A stretch of DNA of 52,236 nucleotides from a virus. The position numbers were made by a program, and so were the translations under genes. Each line of letters starts with the position of its first letter. The stretch's first letter is position 1. Location: the IMG/VR virus record IMGVR_UViG_3300044618_000771, positions 1-52,236 of that record. One strand, 5' to 3'. The notes under the pieces were generated by a model that did no database searches, was not told the DNA's origin, and worked only from the letters and a program-made list of their open reading frames with translations. This document shows positions 50,126 through 52,236 of this stretch, piece by piece.

Positions 50126-52236
50126 ATGGCAATAATATACAGTTACCAAGAAAATGAAGACTTACTAAATTCCGACATGCTTGTGGGAACGGCTACCACA
50201 TTACATAATGGTAAAGTCCGTAAGATAACTAAGAACTTTACTCTTGGACAACTAAAAACTTTTATTAATACAGGAGATTTAATATTAAGTAACGGAGGAA
50301 CAAGTGGCCCTGCTACATTAATAGATAATGTATTAAACATACCAGTTTACCAAGGACAAATAACACTTACAACAACTGGATCTTCAGGAGCAGCTACATT
50401 AATAGGTAATACATTAAATATACCACAATACGGTGGAACACCTCCAACACCAACTTTAAACCAGGTTTTAACCGCAGGTAACACGTCTATTATAGATGCA
50501 AATATAGGTACATTAGGCATTTGGGACGTTGTTGAAGGTGCTTATGCTAAGATTAGTTCTACTGATAACTTATTTGTTATAAAAGACCCTTTAACAAATA
50601 CGTTGCTTTCTATGGAGCAGGGTACTTTATATCTAAATAAAACAAATTCAATTAACGCTAAAATATCAACTGGAAATTTAACGTCAAGTAGAACGTTTTA
50701 TTTTCCAGATGCTACGGGAACGATTGCATTGTTAACCTCATTAAGCTCTGCAGCAACCGGATTAACATATACAAATACAACTGGCGTATTCAGTTTAACA
50801 TCTGGATATTCCATACCAACAACATCATCTCAATCAAATTGGGATACCGCATATACAAATAGAATAACAAGTTTAACAACAACTGGAACGGGTGCTGCTA
50901 CATTAATAGCAAATGTGCTAAATATACCAACCCCACCAACAGCTACGTTTACTTCTTTAACAACAACTGGTTCTTCCGGATCATCCACTTTAACAGCGGG
51001 AGTTTTGAATGTGCCTACTTATACTTTAGCAGGCTTAGGTGGTGTACCAACAAGCAGAACGCTTACTATAAACGGAACTGCTTACGATTTAACTACGGAT
51101 AGATCTTGGAGCGTAGGAACTGTAACATCGGTTGGCTTATCAATGCCTTCCGCATTTACTGTTTCAAGTAGTCCAGTTACTGGATCAGGAACAATAGCAG
51201 TTACAGGTGCAGGAACGGTGTCGCAATATGTTAGGGGGGATGGAACATTAGCTAATTTTCCAAATTCAACAGGTGGGGGTGCATCGGTTAATTATTACCT
51301 TAACGGTAGTATTTCTCAAGGTACATTTGGAGGAGATACTTATTATCAAATGAGTAAAACTCCAATACTTGGAGCAGGTACTAATTTTATAAGAACAAAT
51401 GGTGCAGGTAATGGGTATATTGCATCATTCCTAACTGACGCAGGAGACCCTTCATTTTTAAATATACCGGGAGGTAATTGGAATTTAGAGCTTTATTTTC
51501 AATCAAGTGCATCAGGAGGTAGCCCACAATTTTATGGCGAAATCTATAAAGTTAGTGCTACAAATGTTTTTACACTTGTTGCAAGTGGTTCAGCAAATCC
51601 TGAAGGTATTACAAATGGCACAACTGTTGACCAATACTTTACTTCAATTCCTATGCCCCAAACTTCATTACTTATTACGGATAGATTAGCAATTCGTATT
51701 TATGTAATTACAGGAGGAAGAACTATAACCTTACACACAGAGAATGGAAATCTTTGTGAGGTTCTTACAACATTTACAACAGGTTTAACCGCATTAAATG
51801 GATTAACTTCTCAAGTACAATATTTTGCAGTTGGAACATCAGGTACAGATTTTAATATATCATCTGCTACTGATACACATACGTTTAATTTACCAACGGC
51901 TTCGGCAACTAATAGAGGGGCATTAAGTTCTGCTGATTGGAGTGTGTTTAATGGAAAATTTAATTTACCAAGTTTAACAAGTGGCTCAGTATTATTCTCA
52001 AATGGGACAACAATAGCTCAAGATAATGCTAATTTCTTTTGGGATGATACTAATAATAGATTAGGTATTGGAACATCAAGTCCAACTACATTATTAGATG
52101 TTAGAGGTGGATTTAATGTAAGCGACGGGACAAGCACTGTTAGAATAGTTAATTCTGGGGGAGTTGGATTGATTGGCACGTTAACAACACATCCGCTTGC
52201 TATTAGAACGGACAATACAGAAAGAATGCGTATTAC
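50126..52236 (+). CDS. Tail fibre / receptor-binding protein, 5' part (runs off the window)
   Basis: An open frame from ATG 50126 to the right edge without a stop, at least 703 codons. It begins MAIIYSYQENEDLLNSDMLV and is built of Thr/Ser/Gly/Asn-rich beta repeats. A unit of the form TTTGSSGAATLIGNTLNIP occurs at least four times (around residues 55-75, 82-103, 251-271 and 279-300). The later part holds TDTHTFNLPTASATNRGALS and FWDDTNNRLGIGTSSPTTLL, typical of long phage fibres that often end in an S74 chaperone domain, which would lie beyond the window. It should mediate host recognition. Confidence 0.8.
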   Translation, partial: MAIIYSYQENEDLLNSDMLVGTATTLHNGKVRKITKNFTLGQLKTFINTGDLILSNGGTSGPATLIDNVLNIPVYQGQITLTTTGSSGAATLIGNTLNIPQYGGTPPTPTLNQVLTAGNTSIIDANIGTLGIWDVVEGAYAKISSTDNLFVIKDPLTNTLLSMEQGTLYLNKTNSINAKISTGNLTSSRTFYFPDATGTIALLTSLSSAATGLTYTNTTGVFSLTSGYSIPTTSSQSNWDTAYTNRITSLTTTGTGAATLIANVLNIPTPPTATFTSLTTTGSSGSSTLTAGVLNVPTYTLAGLGGVPTSRTLTINGTAYDLTTDRSWSVGTVTSVGLSMPSAFTVSSSPVTGSGTIAVTGAGTVSQYVRGDGTLANFPNSTGGGASVNYYLNGSISQGTFGGDTYYQMSKTPILGAGTNFIRTNGAGNGYIASFLTDAGDPSFLNIPGGNWNLELYFQSSASGGSPQFYGEIYKVSATNVFTLVASGSANPEGITNGTTVDQYFTSIPMPQTSLLITDRLAIRIYVITGGRTITLHTENGNLCEVLTTFTTGLTALNGLTSQVQYFAVGTSGTDFNISSATDTHTFNLPTASATNRGALSSADWSVFNGKFNLPSLTSGSVLFSNGTTIAQDNANFFWDDTNNRLGIGTSSPTTLLDVRGGFNVSDGTSTVRIVNSGGVGLIGTLTTHPLAIRTDNTERMRI

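Noticed and set aside
1-52236. Window as a complete circular genome (right and left ends in compatible frames)
   Set aside because: The end of the fibre frame could join the left-edge frame, but frame agreement has a one-in-three chance, and a fibre ending in a NUMOD1-like helix-turn-helix is implausible. The window is more likely a piece of a larger genome.
1-52236. CRISPR array, insertion sequence, integrase or attachment sites
   Set aside because: No regular short repeat-spacer array, transposase motif, tyrosine or serine recombinase, or flanking direct repeats of att type were found by reading; the repeats present are promoter- or dyad-like.
1-52236. Stop-codon reassignment, as in some crAss-like phages
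   Set aside because: TAA, TAG and TGA all act as ordinary stops (for example TAG at the end of the 2610-residue gene), and long genes have no in-frame stops that need recoding.

Overview
The window is a fragment of a lytic-type, tailed double-stranded DNA phage genome, very probably of a Bacteroidetes (flavobacteria-like) host. The DNA is AT-rich and genes are tightly packed. Starts lack Shine-Dalgarno sequences and follow A/T-rich leaders, as is usual for Bacteroidetes. The order terminase large subunit, portal, scaffold-like protein, major capsid, ring/tail-tube proteins, a very large tail protein and internal virion proteins points to a podovirus-like particle. By recollection (no search was possible) several of these proteins resemble those of crAss-like and Cellulophaga phages. 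I see no integrase, DNA polymerase, RNA polymerase, holin or endolysin. The window begins and ends inside genes, so the missing functions may lie outside it.

Layout. (1) 1-28592, plus strand: packaging and virion genes, ending with a 2610-residue polyvalent internal protein. A strong hairpin terminator follows the capsid gene, and a convergent terminator at 28617-28651 separates this block from the next. (2) 28659-40123, minus strand: nucleotide metabolism (B12-dependent ribonucleotide reductase, a ThyA-family enzyme with an Asp at the base-recognition site, a GIY-YIG/MazG fusion), replication and recombination (primase-helicase, SSB, PD-(D/E)XK nucleases, ERF annealing protein), a sigma factor, HTH proteins and HNH endonucleases. 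(3) 40329-47380, minus strand: about 25 small, mostly unknown genes in short operons. (4) 47381-48026: divergent, gene-free control region with dyad repeats. (5) 48027-52236, plus strand: small basic proteins, an HNH endonuclease that appears to have invaded a small gene, and the start of a long repeat-containing tail-fibre gene that runs off the window.

The most striking structure is regulatory. Eleven copies of a 46-bp element with fixed internal spacing lie on the minus strand at 40581-47442; ten of them are 9-31 nt upstream of the first gene of a small-gene operon. Three copies of a second, related element head the sigma-factor operon, the ERF operon and the plus-strand gene at 48027. Neither matches the Bacteroidetes housekeeping promoter, and the phage encodes its own sigma factor, so these look like two phage promoter classes. 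Three long inverted repeats, three copies of a 19-20-bp direct repeat and paired operator-like dyads add further layers. All functions are inferred from motifs read by eye, without database searches.
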